Positions 28,083 through 36,772 are shown, counted from the first letter of the stretch. The stretch: 58,811 nt of DNA from CANDYO01 sp049653745 (GCA_049653745.1 JBASGW010000044.1:1-58811); one strand, 5' to 3'. Translations and numbers: made by a program. The notes: generated from the letters alone by a model not told the origin.

Positions 28083-28436
28083 ATGTTTAAAGAAGTATCA
28101 AATAAAAAGTTTAAATCATCTATAATAATATTATTATTGGTTTTATCATCATTTTTTGGTCTTGCCATCATAACGGGAGGTTCTATTTTAGCAGAATCTT
28201 ATGAACGATTAGAAGAGTTTAAAAAACTAGAAAATAGTAAGTCATTAAACAATCTTTCCAGTACTGTTTCAGAAGATATGAAAGATATAATTTCTATTTA
28301 TCATAATTCATATGCATATGAATTATCTATAGAATCTGATAAAAATTTGTTATATGTATTTTTAATATTATTAATTGTTACTTTAGTTATAACAATTAAT
28401 CTCTTGATAGACATTATAAGATATGGAAACAAATAA
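28083..28436 (+). CDS. Small two-span membrane protein
   Basis: This is a protein of 117 residues with a hydrophobic helix near each end (SSIIILLLVLSSFFGLAIIT and LLYVFLILLIVTLVITINLL). The roughly 50-residue loop between them is charged and probably coiled (LEEFKKLENSKSLNNLSSTV). The ATG at 28083 has AGGG a short distance upstream; a start at 28044 would add 13 hydrophobic residues. I do not recognise a family. It is an accessory gene within the island. Confidence 0.55.
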   Translation: MFKEVSNKKFKSSIIILLLVLSSFFGLAIITGGSILAESYERLEEFKKLENSKSLNNLSSTVSEDMKDIISIYHNSYAYELSIESDKNLLYVFLILLIVTLVITINLLIDIIRYGNK

Positions 28437-28492
28437 TCAAAATTTGATTTAATAAAATTTAAATACATTGTTAAATATAGTTAAATAATTAG

Positions 28493-28521
28493 TTGACATA
28501 GAGTGAATATTTATTAATATA
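28493..28521 (+). promoter_or_regulatory. Promoter of the ankyrin-like island gene
   Basis: TTGACA (28493-28498) and AATATA (28516-28521) are 17 bases apart, followed by TATAAAC. It lies about 50 bases before the ATG at 28572, so the gene probably has its own transcript. Confidence 0.6.
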
Positions 28522-28571
28522 TAAACAAATTCAATTGGGTTACACTTAATTAATTCTAAGAGAAAAATAAA

Positions 28572-29528
28572 ATGACTGATCTAAATTTAAACACGAACTC
28601 TGAAATAGTTGATTATTTTAATAATGGACGTAGTATAAGCACCGTAATATTCGTATATGGAATTGAGGCGATTGCTGTGCTAAATGAAGCTGGAGCCGAT
28701 TTTACTACATTAAATGGTATAGATATTTCTAATATTATAACTTATCTAAGATACGAAAATAAAGCTCTTGAAGCGGCTCAATTATTGAAAGATGCTGGTG
28801 CAAATTTTAGTACATTAGATAGCCAAAACCTTTATAACACTGTAAGGATGCTAACATATAATCATAGCACCGCTGAAGTAATCAAGTTTTTGAGAGATGC
28901 TGGTGCCCCCCAAGATGGCATATTAGACCCTAATAAACTTACAAAAATTAAAGATTTATGTGAACCCGTAATTCAAAATCATTTAGGATTTAGAGAAAAA
29001 CTAGACCAGCTGCTTGAAGAGAAGGGTGTTTTTGAAGCTTTAAAGAAAGCAAATGTAACTAACATTGACCAGGCTCAACAGTTTTTTGAATCTATGCTTG
29101 ATCCATCAGATTTTGACGCCCTATCTTCTGGTGTACTTATGGATGTAAATGGACAAAAAGTAGACTCTTTTATAATACATGATACAAATAATAATGCATT
29201 TACAGCACAAAATCTATTAACACATCTTTCCAAAGTTATTGACTGCTCACTCCTTCTTAACCTTGGTCCTGCTGTTAATTCATTTGCTAAGCATGGTATT
29301 ATTTTGGATGCAATTCCAGAGGAGGAGTTTCCAAAACCCGACAGAAGCGATGCTGGACTCGAAGCAGAGTATCTTTTTGTTGATTTTACGGGGCCTCTAT
29401 ATGGAAGTTATGGAAATGATTGCAAAGCTTTTGCTAAGCTCAACCACATAAATGAAACTATGATCGAAAAATATTGCCCGACAGAGACTTTAGTCGATTA
29501 TACTGCTGATACTACTATTGGCGGATAA
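28572..29528 (+). CDS. Ankyrin-like repeat protein with an unknown C-terminal domain
   Basis: This 318-residue protein opens with about three 34-36-residue repeats sharing [IQF]-L-x-[ED]-AGA-x-F-x-TL (for example LNEAGADFTTLNG, LKDAGANFSTLDS, LRDAGAPQDG), a variant of the ankyrin pattern that lacks the usual TALHxAA. From about residue 130 an unrelated domain follows (FREKLDQLLEEKGVFEALKK, then DVNGQKVDSFIIHD and VDFTGPLYGSYGNDCKAF), which I do not recognise. It has its own promoter and terminator within the 5S-bounded island. A host-directed role is inferred from the ankyrin-like part only. Confidence 0.75.
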   Translation: MTDLNLNTNSEIVDYFNNGRSISTVIFVYGIEAIAVLNEAGADFTTLNGIDISNIITYLRYENKALEAAQLLKDAGANFSTLDSQNLYNTVRMLTYNHSTAEVIKFLRDAGAPQDGILDPNKLTKIKDLCEPVIQNHLGFREKLDQLLEEKGVFEALKKANVTNIDQAQQFFESMLDPSDFDALSSGVLMDVNGQKVDSFIIHDTNNNAFTAQNLLTHLSKVIDCSLLLNLGPAVNSFAKHGIILDAIPEEEFPKPDRSDAGLEAEYLFVDFTGPLYGSYGNDCKAFAKLNHINETMIEKYCPTETLVDYTADTTIGG

Positions 29529-29541
29529 TAATTATTTACTT

Positions 29542-29585
29542 AAAGTCCTTGATACCTATACTTCTAGTATATCGAGGACTTTTTA
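29542..29585 (+). terminator. Rho-independent terminator
   Basis: AAAGTCCTTGATA pairs with TATCGAGGACTTT around a short loop and is followed by a run of T (29579-29584). It ends the transcript of the ankyrin-like gene. Confidence 0.8.
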
Positions 29586-29689
29586 GCTGAATTTGCTAAT
29601 ACTAGCACATTTAATGCATTAGGATTATCTATAGCAGGTCCAATGCTGTATATTTCTAGTAATTCTCGATGCTTAATAACATATCTTCT

Positions 29690-30230
29690 TTATAAATTAT
29701 AGTTTAGCGCTATAAGAGTTTTTTTAAAATCTTGTAGTGCTAAATTTAATTCTATATTTTTGTTTGCTCTTTCGAAATCTTCATAAGTTAGTGCCCAGCG
29801 CTCATGGTCGCCCCACTTTCCATCTATATTCAAATATTTAGGTGAGTATCCTTCTTTAGAGAAGCCATTGGCTTTAACTAAATTTATTGAAGGGGTATTT
29901 TTAGGTTGAATATTAGCTTCTATTCTATGTAGTTTTATTTCCTCAAAAATATTTTTTAAAACTAATTTTAAACCTCTGCTCATATATCCTTTTCCAGAAT
30001 AATTATTCATAGCATAAAATCCTAAATATGCACTATTAAATCCTCCTAAAACTATTTCACTGATATTAAATACACCAACAATATTGTTTAAAGAATCACA
30101 AACTAAGAAGCATTTTTGATTATTAAGTTTTGAGCGCTCAATATAAGCTTTAAATTCTTTTTTAGTTAGAGGAGGTTTAACCCAAGATTTATATAGGGAT
30201 TGACTATTTTGAGTTGCAAGTAGAAAAGCA
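29690..30230 (-). pseudogene. GNAT acetyltransferase, RimJ/RimL type, 5'-truncated
   Basis: The frame is open from the right boundary and reads DAFLLATQNSQSLYKSWVKP, PLTKKEFKAYIERSKL, VGVFNISEIV, GFYAMNNYSGKGYMSRGLKL (acetyl-CoA loop) and HRIEANIQPKNTPSINLVKA, ending NYNL at 29690. This is nearly a complete RimJ/RimL-type fold, but the first beta-strand and the start codon are missing. Upstream, the frame runs straight into the displaced 5S fragment at 30231 and contains no ATG, GTG or TTG. Translation from the internal ATG at 30010 would give only the C-terminal 106 residues. So the gene was cut at the 5S junction. Confidence 0.75.
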
Positions 30231-30232
30231 TC

Positions 30233-30299
30233 ATGTCTTAAGGCATGTGAAAGTAGGACACTACCAAACTTATCAAGTGAATTTAGATAAGTTTTTTTT
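30233..30299 (+). repeat. Displaced 5S rRNA 3' fragment with terminator, right copy
   Basis: This repeats the last ~38 bases of 5S plus its terminator (ATGTCTTAAGGCATG to the T-run), 61 of 67 positions identical to 25953-26019 with no gaps. It lacks the 5' two thirds of 5S, so it cannot be functional. It marks the right boundary of the 4.3-kb segment that starts at the true 5S 3' end. Confidence 0.9.
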
Positions 30300-30300
30300 T

Positions 30301-30707
30301 ATCTTTCTTTACTAAAATTATACTATATTACCAACGCATAACCTCAAAAATCATTTTTAAAATAATTAAAACTCTTGGTTAGAATTTCTTGAATATAGTT
30401 AGCTAAGGATGTAGCAAAGCGATTTCTTCTTCTGTTAGTTCAAAAATAGCACTACATAAAGAAAAATATTTTATTCTTTTTTAACTCAACGCTGTTAATA
30501 ATAGTTTTTAATCCTGTATAGATCATTCCTGATTTAAAAGAAGATTCTATGGTTAGCATTTTCATATATTCAATCCTAAGGTAACTAAAAGTTGCATTGC
30601 TGTTGGTGATAACTATTTTTATATTATGTTTCTAATACATAGTTCTTGAAATTCTCTTGGATATACTAAATACTTATTCTAAATAGAATAAATTAAGGAG
30701 TATTTAA
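30301..30707. other. Intergenic stretch with a decayed minus-strand ORF
   Basis: No intact gene is visible. On the minus strand from an ATG at 30565, with AGGATTG upstream, a frame reads MKMLTIESSFKSGMIYTGLK and continues to a stop after about 37 codons. A second frame nearby continues with AIFELTEEEIALLHP, suggesting a single short gene broken by a frameshift. I do not recognise it. Confidence 0.4.
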
Positions 30708-31427
30708 ATGTTTAAAAAAGTTCTTCTATTAGGAGTAATACTAATTTCTACTTATAGTTTTGCTAATGAGTCTGTATCCGATACCATAGACTGGTCATAT
30801 GTTGGAAGAACCGGGTCAGATCATTGGAGCAAATTAGATAAAAAATATATGGAATGTAATTATGGTAATACCCAATCTCCAATAAATTTAGAAAAAGAGC
30901 ACTTACTTTCTAATAAAGAAAAAATAAAATTTCACTACGAAAAATGCGATAATATATCTAGCTTTAAGGAATCAAAGCATATTGAAATAGGTAATAAAAT
31001 TTATAAATTAATTAAATTTCATTTTCATATGCCTTCAGAACATTCAATCGATCATATGAGATATCCGGCTGAATTACACTTAGTGCATATGGATGATAAA
31101 GGTAAACTAGCCGTTGTGGGGATATTTATAACTATAGGAAAAGAGAGTAATAATACTATTGATTCTATAATTGCTGCTACAGATAAAAGCAATAAAGAAA
31201 AATATGATGTTGAAGATGGCAATTTAATGTCATTAATTCCTGAAGATAAAAGCTATTTCCATTATCAAGGTTCATTAACAACTCCTCCATGTTCAGATGG
31301 AGTAGAGTGGTATGTCTTAAAAAATCCTTTAGCAATTAGCCAAGAAGAGATGAAAGGACTTAGAAAATTAATACCTGAGGATAATTCTAGGCCAATACAA
31401 GACGCAAAGAATAGAATTGCTCAATAG
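30708..31427 (+). CDS. Alpha-type carbonic anhydrase, periplasmic
   Basis: This 239-residue enzyme interconverts CO2 and bicarbonate. An N-terminal signal peptide (MFKKVLLLGVILISTYSFA) sends it to the periplasm. Zinc ligands are His105 and His107 in KFHFHMPSEH and His124 in AELHLVHM, with the gatekeeper Glu122. GSLTTPPCSDGVEWYVL is the substrate-pocket signature, and CNYGNTQSPINL the N-terminal one. Its two cysteines fit the usual disulfide. AAGGAG precedes the ATG. It is monocistronic, just outside the 5S-bounded island. Confidence 0.95.
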   Translation: MFKKVLLLGVILISTYSFANESVSDTIDWSYVGRTGSDHWSKLDKKYMECNYGNTQSPINLEKEHLLSNKEKIKFHYEKCDNISSFKESKHIEIGNKIYKLIKFHFHMPSEHSIDHMRYPAELHLVHMDDKGKLAVVGIFITIGKESNNTIDSIIAATDKSNKEKYDVEDGNLMSLIPEDKSYFHYQGSLTTPPCSDGVEWYVLKNPLAISQEEMKGLRKLIPEDNSRPIQDAKNRIAQ

Positions 31428-31728
31428 TGATAAGACTGAGTTTAAAGCATATAATATTACCCTCAAAAAATTTTAGAATAGAGTAATATTATAATTTCTT
31501 TAAGGAAATATTTCGCTATATTCTGTGGTTGAGTGTAATAAAAATGGATGTCTATTCAGCATATTTTATGGTGGTTTCTACATCTCTAATGACTCAATTT
31601 ATGTATAAAAAATTTGCTCCCAAAATATGTCATGATTTGAATATTTTCAAAAAAAGATTTGCATTTAATTATAGAAGAGAAGGTCATATATTTTTTAATA
31701 AGTCTTTATGATACATAGTTTTTAATTT

Positions 31729-32907
31729 CTAAGCATATGATCCAGAAACAAACCCAGAAGACCAAGCCCATTGGAAGTTATATCCCCCAAGCCAACCAGT
31801 CACGTCAACCACTTCTCCAATAAAGTATAAATTAGGAACTTTTAAGGCTTCCATAGTTTTAGAAGATAACTCTTTAGTGTCTATCCCTCCCACAGTAACT
31901 TCAGCTTTTGTATAACCTTCAGTGTCATTTATTATAACTTTAAATTTATGAATGGAGTTAGCGATTAATTCTAATTCTTTAGCAGTGTAATCAACTATTC
32001 TTTTATCTTCAAAATAACTATCAACAAAACGATTAGGCATGTATCCTTTCATAAAATTAGTAATTAATACTTTACTATTTTTATTTTGTATTAGTAGCTG
32101 AAGTAAATCTAAATTTGGTAATAAGTTAATCTCAAGGATTTCATCACTTTGTTTTTTTAAATAAGATGAAATTTGTAAAATTGCTGGTCCACTCAAACCT
32201 CTATGGGTAAAGAGAATATTTTCTCTAAAAGAAGGACTCTTTAAACTTGGATAAGACACTATAGAATCTATAGATATTCCGCTTAAGTTCTTGAAAAAAT
32301 CTAAATCTTTAGCAAAAACAGTAAGTGGTGCTAAAGCTGGTTTTGTTTCAATAATATTTAAGCCAAATTGCTTAGCTAATTCATAACCAAAGCCACTAGC
32401 TCCTATTTTAGGTATTGAAAGACCTCCAGTTGCAATTATTAAAGAAGTGCTATGAAAAGAGCCTCTACTTGATTCTATATTGAATTGATCACTTTTAGTT
32501 ACTGATAAAACTTGAGTGTTTACTAGAATGTTAACTTGATATTTATTGCATTCACTAACTAACATATCAATTATCTGTACGGACGAATGATCACAAAATA
32601 ATTGCCCCAAAGTCTTTTCATGATAAGCAATTTTATAACTTTCTACTAATTCAATAAAATCATGTTGGCTATATCTAGCCAATGCCGATTTAATAAAATG
32701 TGGATTATTTGAAAGATAATTTCTTGGACTAGCATTAATATTAGTGAAATTACATCTTCCACCACCAGAGATTCTAATTTTCTCGCCAATCTTAGAGGTT
32801 GATTCAAGCAATAAAACGCTTCTTCCTCTTTTAGCACAAGTTGCAGCCGCCATTAAGCCTGCAGCTCCTGCACCAATTACTATGGTATCGTATTTATTTA
32901 TCTGCAT
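31729..32907 (-). CDS. HI0933-like NAD(P)/FAD-dependent oxidoreductase
   Basis: This 392-residue flavoprotein of the HI0933/YhiN family has the dinucleotide-binding motif VIGAGAAGLMAA at residues 10-21, followed by GEKIRISGGGRCNFTN, the family signature. VTVGGIDTKELSSKTMEALK and VPNLYFIGEVVDVTGWLGGY then QWAWSSG close the FAD site at the C-terminus. The physiological substrate is not established for most members. It stands alone, with the carbonic anhydrase and alpha/beta hydrolase genes reading the other way. Confidence 0.92.
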   Translation of the reverse strand: MQINKYDTIVIGAGAAGLMAAATCAKRGRSVLLLESTSKIGEKIRISGGGRCNFTNINASPRNYLSNNPHFIKSALARYSQHDFIELVESYKIAYHEKTLGQLFCDHSSVQIIDMLVSECNKYQVNILVNTQVLSVTKSDQFNIESSRGSFHSTSLIIATGGLSIPKIGASGFGYELAKQFGLNIIETKPALAPLTVFAKDLDFFKNLSGISIDSIVSYPSLKSPSFRENILFTHRGLSGPAILQISSYLKKQSDEILEINLLPNLDLLQLLIQNKNSKVLITNFMKGYMPNRFVDSYFEDKRIVDYTAKELELIANSIHKFKVIINDTEGYTKAEVTVGGIDTKELSSKTMEALKVPNLYFIGEVVDVTGWLGGYNFQWAWSSGFVSGSYA

Positions 32908-33005
32908 ATTTAAAATTCTAGGTTAACTTTGATATATTTTAATATACCATTATTGAATTAATTTAAACTTTTAATTTTTTATTTAGAACAAAGGAGGCTG
33001 TTAAA

Positions 33006-33818
33006 TTGATTTATAAAATATTGTTACTTGTGTCTATTGCTAATTTTGCTGCTGCAACTAATTTTAATGCTGAACATAATTTTATTCCTCATATCGATAA
33101 TCCAAATAATAAAATTGAATATTATTTAATTAAGCCACTTAATAAAAATCCTAAATCTACTTTAATATTTTTACATGGTAATCAAGCACAGAAAGTAACC
33201 ATTGGAGGATTAAAGAGAGTTAATGATGGTACTTTGGCTAGGTATGCAGAGATGGGTTACTTAGCAATAGCAATGTCTTTTCCTGGATATGGAAATAGCG
33301 ATGGAGAAAGAGATTGGTGTGGAGTATATAGCCAAAGAGCTGTTGTATCACTCATAGAATATCTAAATAGTTATAAAAATATTGAGAAAAACAGAATATA
33401 TTTAATTGGAAATAGTAGAGGTGCAGTAGTGGCTGGGATGGTTGCCACTAAAGAGCAAGAGCTTGAGGGAATAGTTCTAGATGCTGGTTTTTATGACTTA
33501 AATAAAGTTACTCATGAAATAACCCTTTCTAGAATGAAAAATGAAGGAATTATAAATTCATCTGAAATTGAAAAAAGATCTATTATGGATAAAGCCGATA
33601 AGGTTCATAGCCCAACATTAATATTACATGGATTTTATGATGAAAAAACTCCAGTTGCTGAAGCTTTTAAGTTTTATAATAAACTTATGCAACTAAGAAA
33701 AAATGCAACATTAATGGTTTTTCCTTATCCGCATAGCATACCATTAGAACAAAAATATAAAGCTATTGATATCTTTATTGAAGAAAACTTAAAGTCACGC
33801 AATAAAAAGATTAAATAA
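33006..33818 (+). CDS. Secreted alpha/beta hydrolase
   Basis: This 270-residue hydrolase has an N-terminal signal-like segment (MIYKILLLVSIANFAAAT). Serine nucleophile Ser137 lies in GNSRGA, Asp212 in HGFYDEKTP and His243 in YPHS, a full catalytic triad; FLHGNQAQ supplies the oxyanion region. The start is TTG at 33006, chosen because AAAGGAGG lies at ideal spacing just upstream. The substrate is unknown; the shape resembles prolyl-oligopeptidase- and dienelactone-hydrolase-like members. Confidence 0.85.
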   Translation: MIYKILLLVSIANFAAATNFNAEHNFIPHIDNPNNKIEYYLIKPLNKNPKSTLIFLHGNQAQKVTIGGLKRVNDGTLARYAEMGYLAIAMSFPGYGNSDGERDWCGVYSQRAVVSLIEYLNSYKNIEKNRIYLIGNSRGAVVAGMVATKEQELEGIVLDAGFYDLNKVTHEITLSRMKNEGIINSSEIEKRSIMDKADKVHSPTLILHGFYDEKTPVAEAFKFYNKLMQLRKNATLMVFPYPHSIPLEQKYKAIDIFIEENLKSRNKKIK

Positions 33819-33835
33819 TGTTGGTTTATAAATAA

Positions 33836-33864
33836 TTGACATCTTAAATAAAATTGCATATTAT
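33836..33864 (+). promoter_or_regulatory. Promoter of the amino-acid ABC importer
   Basis: TTGACA (33836-33841) and TATTAT (33859-33864) are separated by exactly 17 bases. The start would fall near 33871, giving a leader of about 28 bases before the ATG at 33899. Confidence 0.7.
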
Positions 33865-33896
33865 GCGTTCATATGCAATTTTATGCGAAAATATGC
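33863..33896 (+). repeat. Four ATGC motifs at exact 10-base spacing in the ABC-importer leader
   Basis: ATGC occurs at 33863, 33873, 33883 and 33893, mostly within TATGC or TTATGC. The array begins in the -10 box and ends just before the start codon at 33899. A period close to one helical turn suggests a protein-binding array, but chance or an old micro-duplication is possible. Confidence 0.5.
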
Positions 33897-33898
33897 CA

Positions 33899-35278
33899 AT
33901 GATAAAGAAAATTATTTTATGCCTTATTATATTTAGTTTATGGGGCTGTGGAAATGAAGTAGAAAAAAAAGAAGTAATTAGAGTGGGAACTTCACCAGAT
34001 TATCCTCCGTTTGAATTTAAAAATAATGGTGAAATTACAGGATTCGATATTGAATTAGTAAAAAAAATAGCAAGTCAGCTTAACAAAAAAGTTGAAATTC
34101 TTGAGTTTGATTTTAATAGCCTTATTCCAGCACTGCAAGCAGGCAAGTTAGATTGTGCAGTTTCTGGTTTTACTCTTACTCCTGAAAGATTAGCTAATGT
34201 TGATTTTTCTGATATATATTATCAAACATCCATTGCTGCCATTGCTCGGCAAGATACAGATTTAACTACCTTAGCTAATAAAAAAATAGGTTCTCAATTA
34301 GGAAGCATTATGGAAAGCTTTGCTAAAGATAAACAAAATCAATTACCTAATATAATTATTTCATCCTTGGCGAATAATCTTCATCTTTTGCAGGAATTAA
34401 AATTAGGTAGAATTGATGTTTTGCTTCTAGAAGAAGGGCAGGTAAGTGAAATATTAAGTTCTAATCCAGGGCTTAAAGCAGAAATATTTCCTAAATCTGG
34501 AGATGGATATGCAATGGTTTTTGCTAAAGGTTCTGATCTTAAGGATCAATTTAATCAAGCTTTAAAGGTTTTGCAAGCAGATGGTGTGATAGAAAATTTA
34601 GAAGAAGAATTTCTTTATGCTAAAAAAGTGAGTTCTAAAAATTTATTTAAAGCCTTGGCATATATTCCTGGAGGCATATTAACAACATTAAAATATGCTT
34701 TATTATCAGTATTTTTTGGTCTTATCATTGGCTCTTTTATTTCGTTAGCCAGATTAAGTGAAAATAAGATCTTTAGAGGATTTGCAATAGTGTATCTTTC
34801 GATAATTAGAGGGACTCCCTTATTGTTACAATTATTTTTTGTATATTTTGCATTACCAGCTTTATTAGATATTAAGATATCGGCTTTTACTGCTGGTTTA
34901 ATTGCATTTTCTTTTAATTCAGGTGCCTATGTTTCTGAAATAATAAGAGCTGGAATTGAATCTGTAGATAAGGGCCAGTTTGAAGCCGCTAAATCTTTAG
35001 GAATGCCTTATAAAATTATGATGAAGAATATTATAATGCCGCAAGCTATTAGAAACATTCTTCCCTCTTTAGTAAATGAAGCGATAAACATGGTGAAAGA
35101 ATCATCAATTATTTCAGTTATTGGTGTAGCCGATATTATGAGACGAGCAAATGTTGTTTCAGCAGAGCAATATAGTTATATAGAGCCTTTGTTAGTTGCT
35201 GCTCTTTGTTACTATATTTTGGTAACCACTTTAAGTGCTCTAGCAAAAATACTTGAAAAAAGGTTGAAAAAGCAATGA
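33899..35278 (+). CDS. Amino-acid ABC importer, fused lipoprotein binding domain and permease
   Basis: This 459-residue protein carries in one chain the substrate-binding domain (about 20-250: VIRVGTSPDYPPFEFKNNGE, GFDIELVKKIASQL) and the GlnP/HisM-type permease domain (about 265-455: GGILTTLKYALLSVFFGLII, IIRGTPLLLQLFFVYFALP; the coupling-helix EAAKSLGMPYKIMMKNIIMP). The lipobox LWGC near residue 18 anchors the binding domain to the membrane. I use the ATG at 33899 (MIKKIILCLI) because a longer start at 33854 would spoil the signal peptide and lies before the predicted transcript start. It overlaps the ATPase gene by four bases. Glutamine or another polar amino acid is a likely substrate. 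Confidence 0.92.
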   Translation: MIKKIILCLIIFSLWGCGNEVEKKEVIRVGTSPDYPPFEFKNNGEITGFDIELVKKIASQLNKKVEILEFDFNSLIPALQAGKLDCAVSGFTLTPERLANVDFSDIYYQTSIAAIARQDTDLTTLANKKIGSQLGSIMESFAKDKQNQLPNIIISSLANNLHLLQELKLGRIDVLLLEEGQVSEILSSNPGLKAEIFPKSGDGYAMVFAKGSDLKDQFNQALKVLQADGVIENLEEEFLYAKKVSSKNLFKALAYIPGGILTTLKYALLSVFFGLIIGSFISLARLSENKIFRGFAIVYLSIIRGTPLLLQLFFVYFALPALLDIKISAFTAGLIAFSFNSGAYVSEIIRAGIESVDKGQFEAAKSLGMPYKIMMKNIIMPQAIRNILPSLVNEAINMVKESSIISVIGVADIMRRANVVSAEQYSYIEPLLVAALCYYILVTTLSALAKILEKRLKKQ

Positions 35279-35997
35279 TTTTACAATTAAAAAATATTTA
35301 TAAAAAATTTGGTGATCATCTAGTGTTGAATGATATTAGCTTTAACGTTAAACAAGGCGAAGTTATTGCGCTTATTGGGCCTTCAGGTGGTGGTAAATCT
35401 ACTATTTTAAGATCAATAAACTTCCTTGATCAAATTGATTCAGGCGAAATTATTTATCAAAATATATTATTAACTAAAGCTAATATCAATGATTACAGAC
35501 CTAAAATTAGTATGGTATTTCAGCATTTTAATTTATTTCCTCATATGAATGTATTAGATAATTTGATATTTGCTCCTATGGAAGTCTTAAAAGTTAGTGA
35601 AGATGAGGCCAAAAAAACAGCGATGGAGTTGCTAAGAAAAGTTGGACTAACTGAAAAAGCTTACCAATTTCCTAGTTCTTTATCAGGAGGTCAAAAGCAA
35701 AGAATAGCCATTGCTAGAAGTTTATGTATGCATCCAGATATATTGCTACTTGATGAACCTACTTCCGCTTTAGATCCAGAAATGGTGCAAGATGTTTTGG
35801 AAGTGATTAAGGCTTTTGTTCACAGCGGCATTACTATTATTATGGCAACGCATGAGATGAATTTTGCTAAAAATTTTGCCGATAGAATAATTTTCTTATG
35901 TGAAGGAAAAGTGGTTGAAGAGGCTTCTCCTAAGGAATTATTTAATCACCCTAAGACTCAAAGAGTGAAAGATTTTTTAGGTAAAGTATTACAATAG
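35275..35997 (+). CDS. Amino-acid ABC transporter ATP-binding protein (GlnQ-like)
   Basis: This 240-residue ATPase powers the fused importer upstream. Walker A is GPSGGGKST at about residues 36-44, the Q-loop is in MVFQHFNLFPHMNV, the signature is LSGGQKQRIAIARSL, and Walker B with the catalytic Glu is LLLDEPTSALDPE. The switch histidine is in MATHEM. It starts within the stop of the permease gene (ATGA overlap). Confidence 0.96.
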   Translation: MILQLKNIYKKFGDHLVLNDISFNVKQGEVIALIGPSGGGKSTILRSINFLDQIDSGEIIYQNILLTKANINDYRPKISMVFQHFNLFPHMNVLDNLIFAPMEVLKVSEDEAKKTAMELLRKVGLTEKAYQFPSSLSGGQKQRIAIARSLCMHPDILLLDEPTSALDPEMVQDVLEVIKAFVHSGITIIMATHEMNFAKNFADRIIFLCEGKVVEEASPKELFNHPKTQRVKDFLGKVLQ

Positions 35998-36033
35998 TAA
36001 TAGTGGAATTTTGTTATCAAAATTATTCTATTA
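35998..36033 (+). terminator. Hairpin after the ABC importer operon
   Basis: AATTTTG (36007-36013) pairs with CAAAATT (36018-36024) around TTAT, and the outer TAATAG pairs with CTATTA. It begins directly after the ATPase stop. No T-run follows, so termination may be partial. Confidence 0.5.
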
Positions 36034-36068
36034 TTATAGTTAATATCTTTTATTTATTCATAAAATTA

Positions 36069-36097
36069 TTGACTCGCTAGCTATTAAAGAATAAAAA
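36069..36097 (+). promoter_or_regulatory. Possible promoter of nuoJKLM
   Basis: TTGACT (36069-36074), a 17-base spacer and TAAAAA (36092-36097) lie about 60 bases upstream of nuoJ. The -10 box is weak, but the spacing is right and no other candidate is better. Confidence 0.4.
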
Positions 36098-36154
36098 TAT
36101 ATGTATTCTCTAAGTTAGCCTGATGTTTACTTAAAGAAAAAATTGGAATTTTAG

Positions 36155-36772
36155 ATGATTATTTATAGTTTATTTTTTTATATGTTTGCTTTTTTACTGA
36201 TTATGTCCTCCTTAGTGGTGATAACAGTTAAAAGTCCGGTTCATTCAGTTTTATGGCTAATATTTGCATTTTTTAATACAGCAGGTCTATTTATCTTGCT
36301 TGGGGCTGAGTTTCTAGCTATGGCTCTGGTTATTGTATATGTTGGCGCGGTGGCCGTATTATTCTTATTCATTGTGATGATGCTTAATATCAATTTTGTG
36401 AAGCTAAAAGAAGGTTTTCATAAGAACTTGCCTATGTGCATTTTAATTGCGTTAATACTTCTAGTTGATTTAGTTTTAGTTATAACAAAATCAACAGATA
36501 TGGCTCAGAACATAAAAGTGGCTTTGCCACTTTCAGATTTCTCAGGATTAAGTAATACTCATGCTCTTGGGGCTGTTTTATATACTAAATTTATGCCAGT
36601 ATTTTTAATATCCGGCCTTGTTTTATTTGTGGCAATGGTTAGTGCTATTATTTTAACACATAAAAAGCGTAATAATATGAGAAAACAAGATGCTTGTGCG
36701 CAATCTAATAGAACAGTTAAAGATTCAATGGAAGTTGTTAAGGTTGAGTTTGGCAAAGGAGTGAGTGAATAA
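36155..36772 (+). CDS. nuoJ: NADH-quinone oxidoreductase subunit J
   Basis: This 205-residue membrane subunit of complex I has five hydrophobic helices; the motif KSPVHSVLWLIFAFFNTAGL and the acid-poor GAVAVLFLFIVMMLNI helix 3 are the family marks. The hydrophilic C-terminus (KKRNNMRKQDACAQSN) is longer than in some relatives. It is the first gene of nuoJKLM. Its stop overlaps the nuoK start by one base. Confidence 0.95.
   Translation: MIIYSLFFYMFAFLLIMSSLVVITVKSPVHSVLWLIFAFFNTAGLFILLGAEFLAMALVIVYVGAVAVLFLFIVMMLNINFVKLKEGFHKNLPMCILIALILLVDLVLVITKSTDMAQNIKVALPLSDFSGLSNTHALGAVLYTKFMPVFLISGLVLFVAMVSAIILTHKKRNNMRKQDACAQSNRTVKDSMEVVKVEFGKGVSE

Noticed and set aside
31529..31711. 60-codon frame between the carbonic anhydrase and the HI0933-like gene
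   Set aside because: No ribosome binding site at either possible start, no recognisable domain, and only marginal length.
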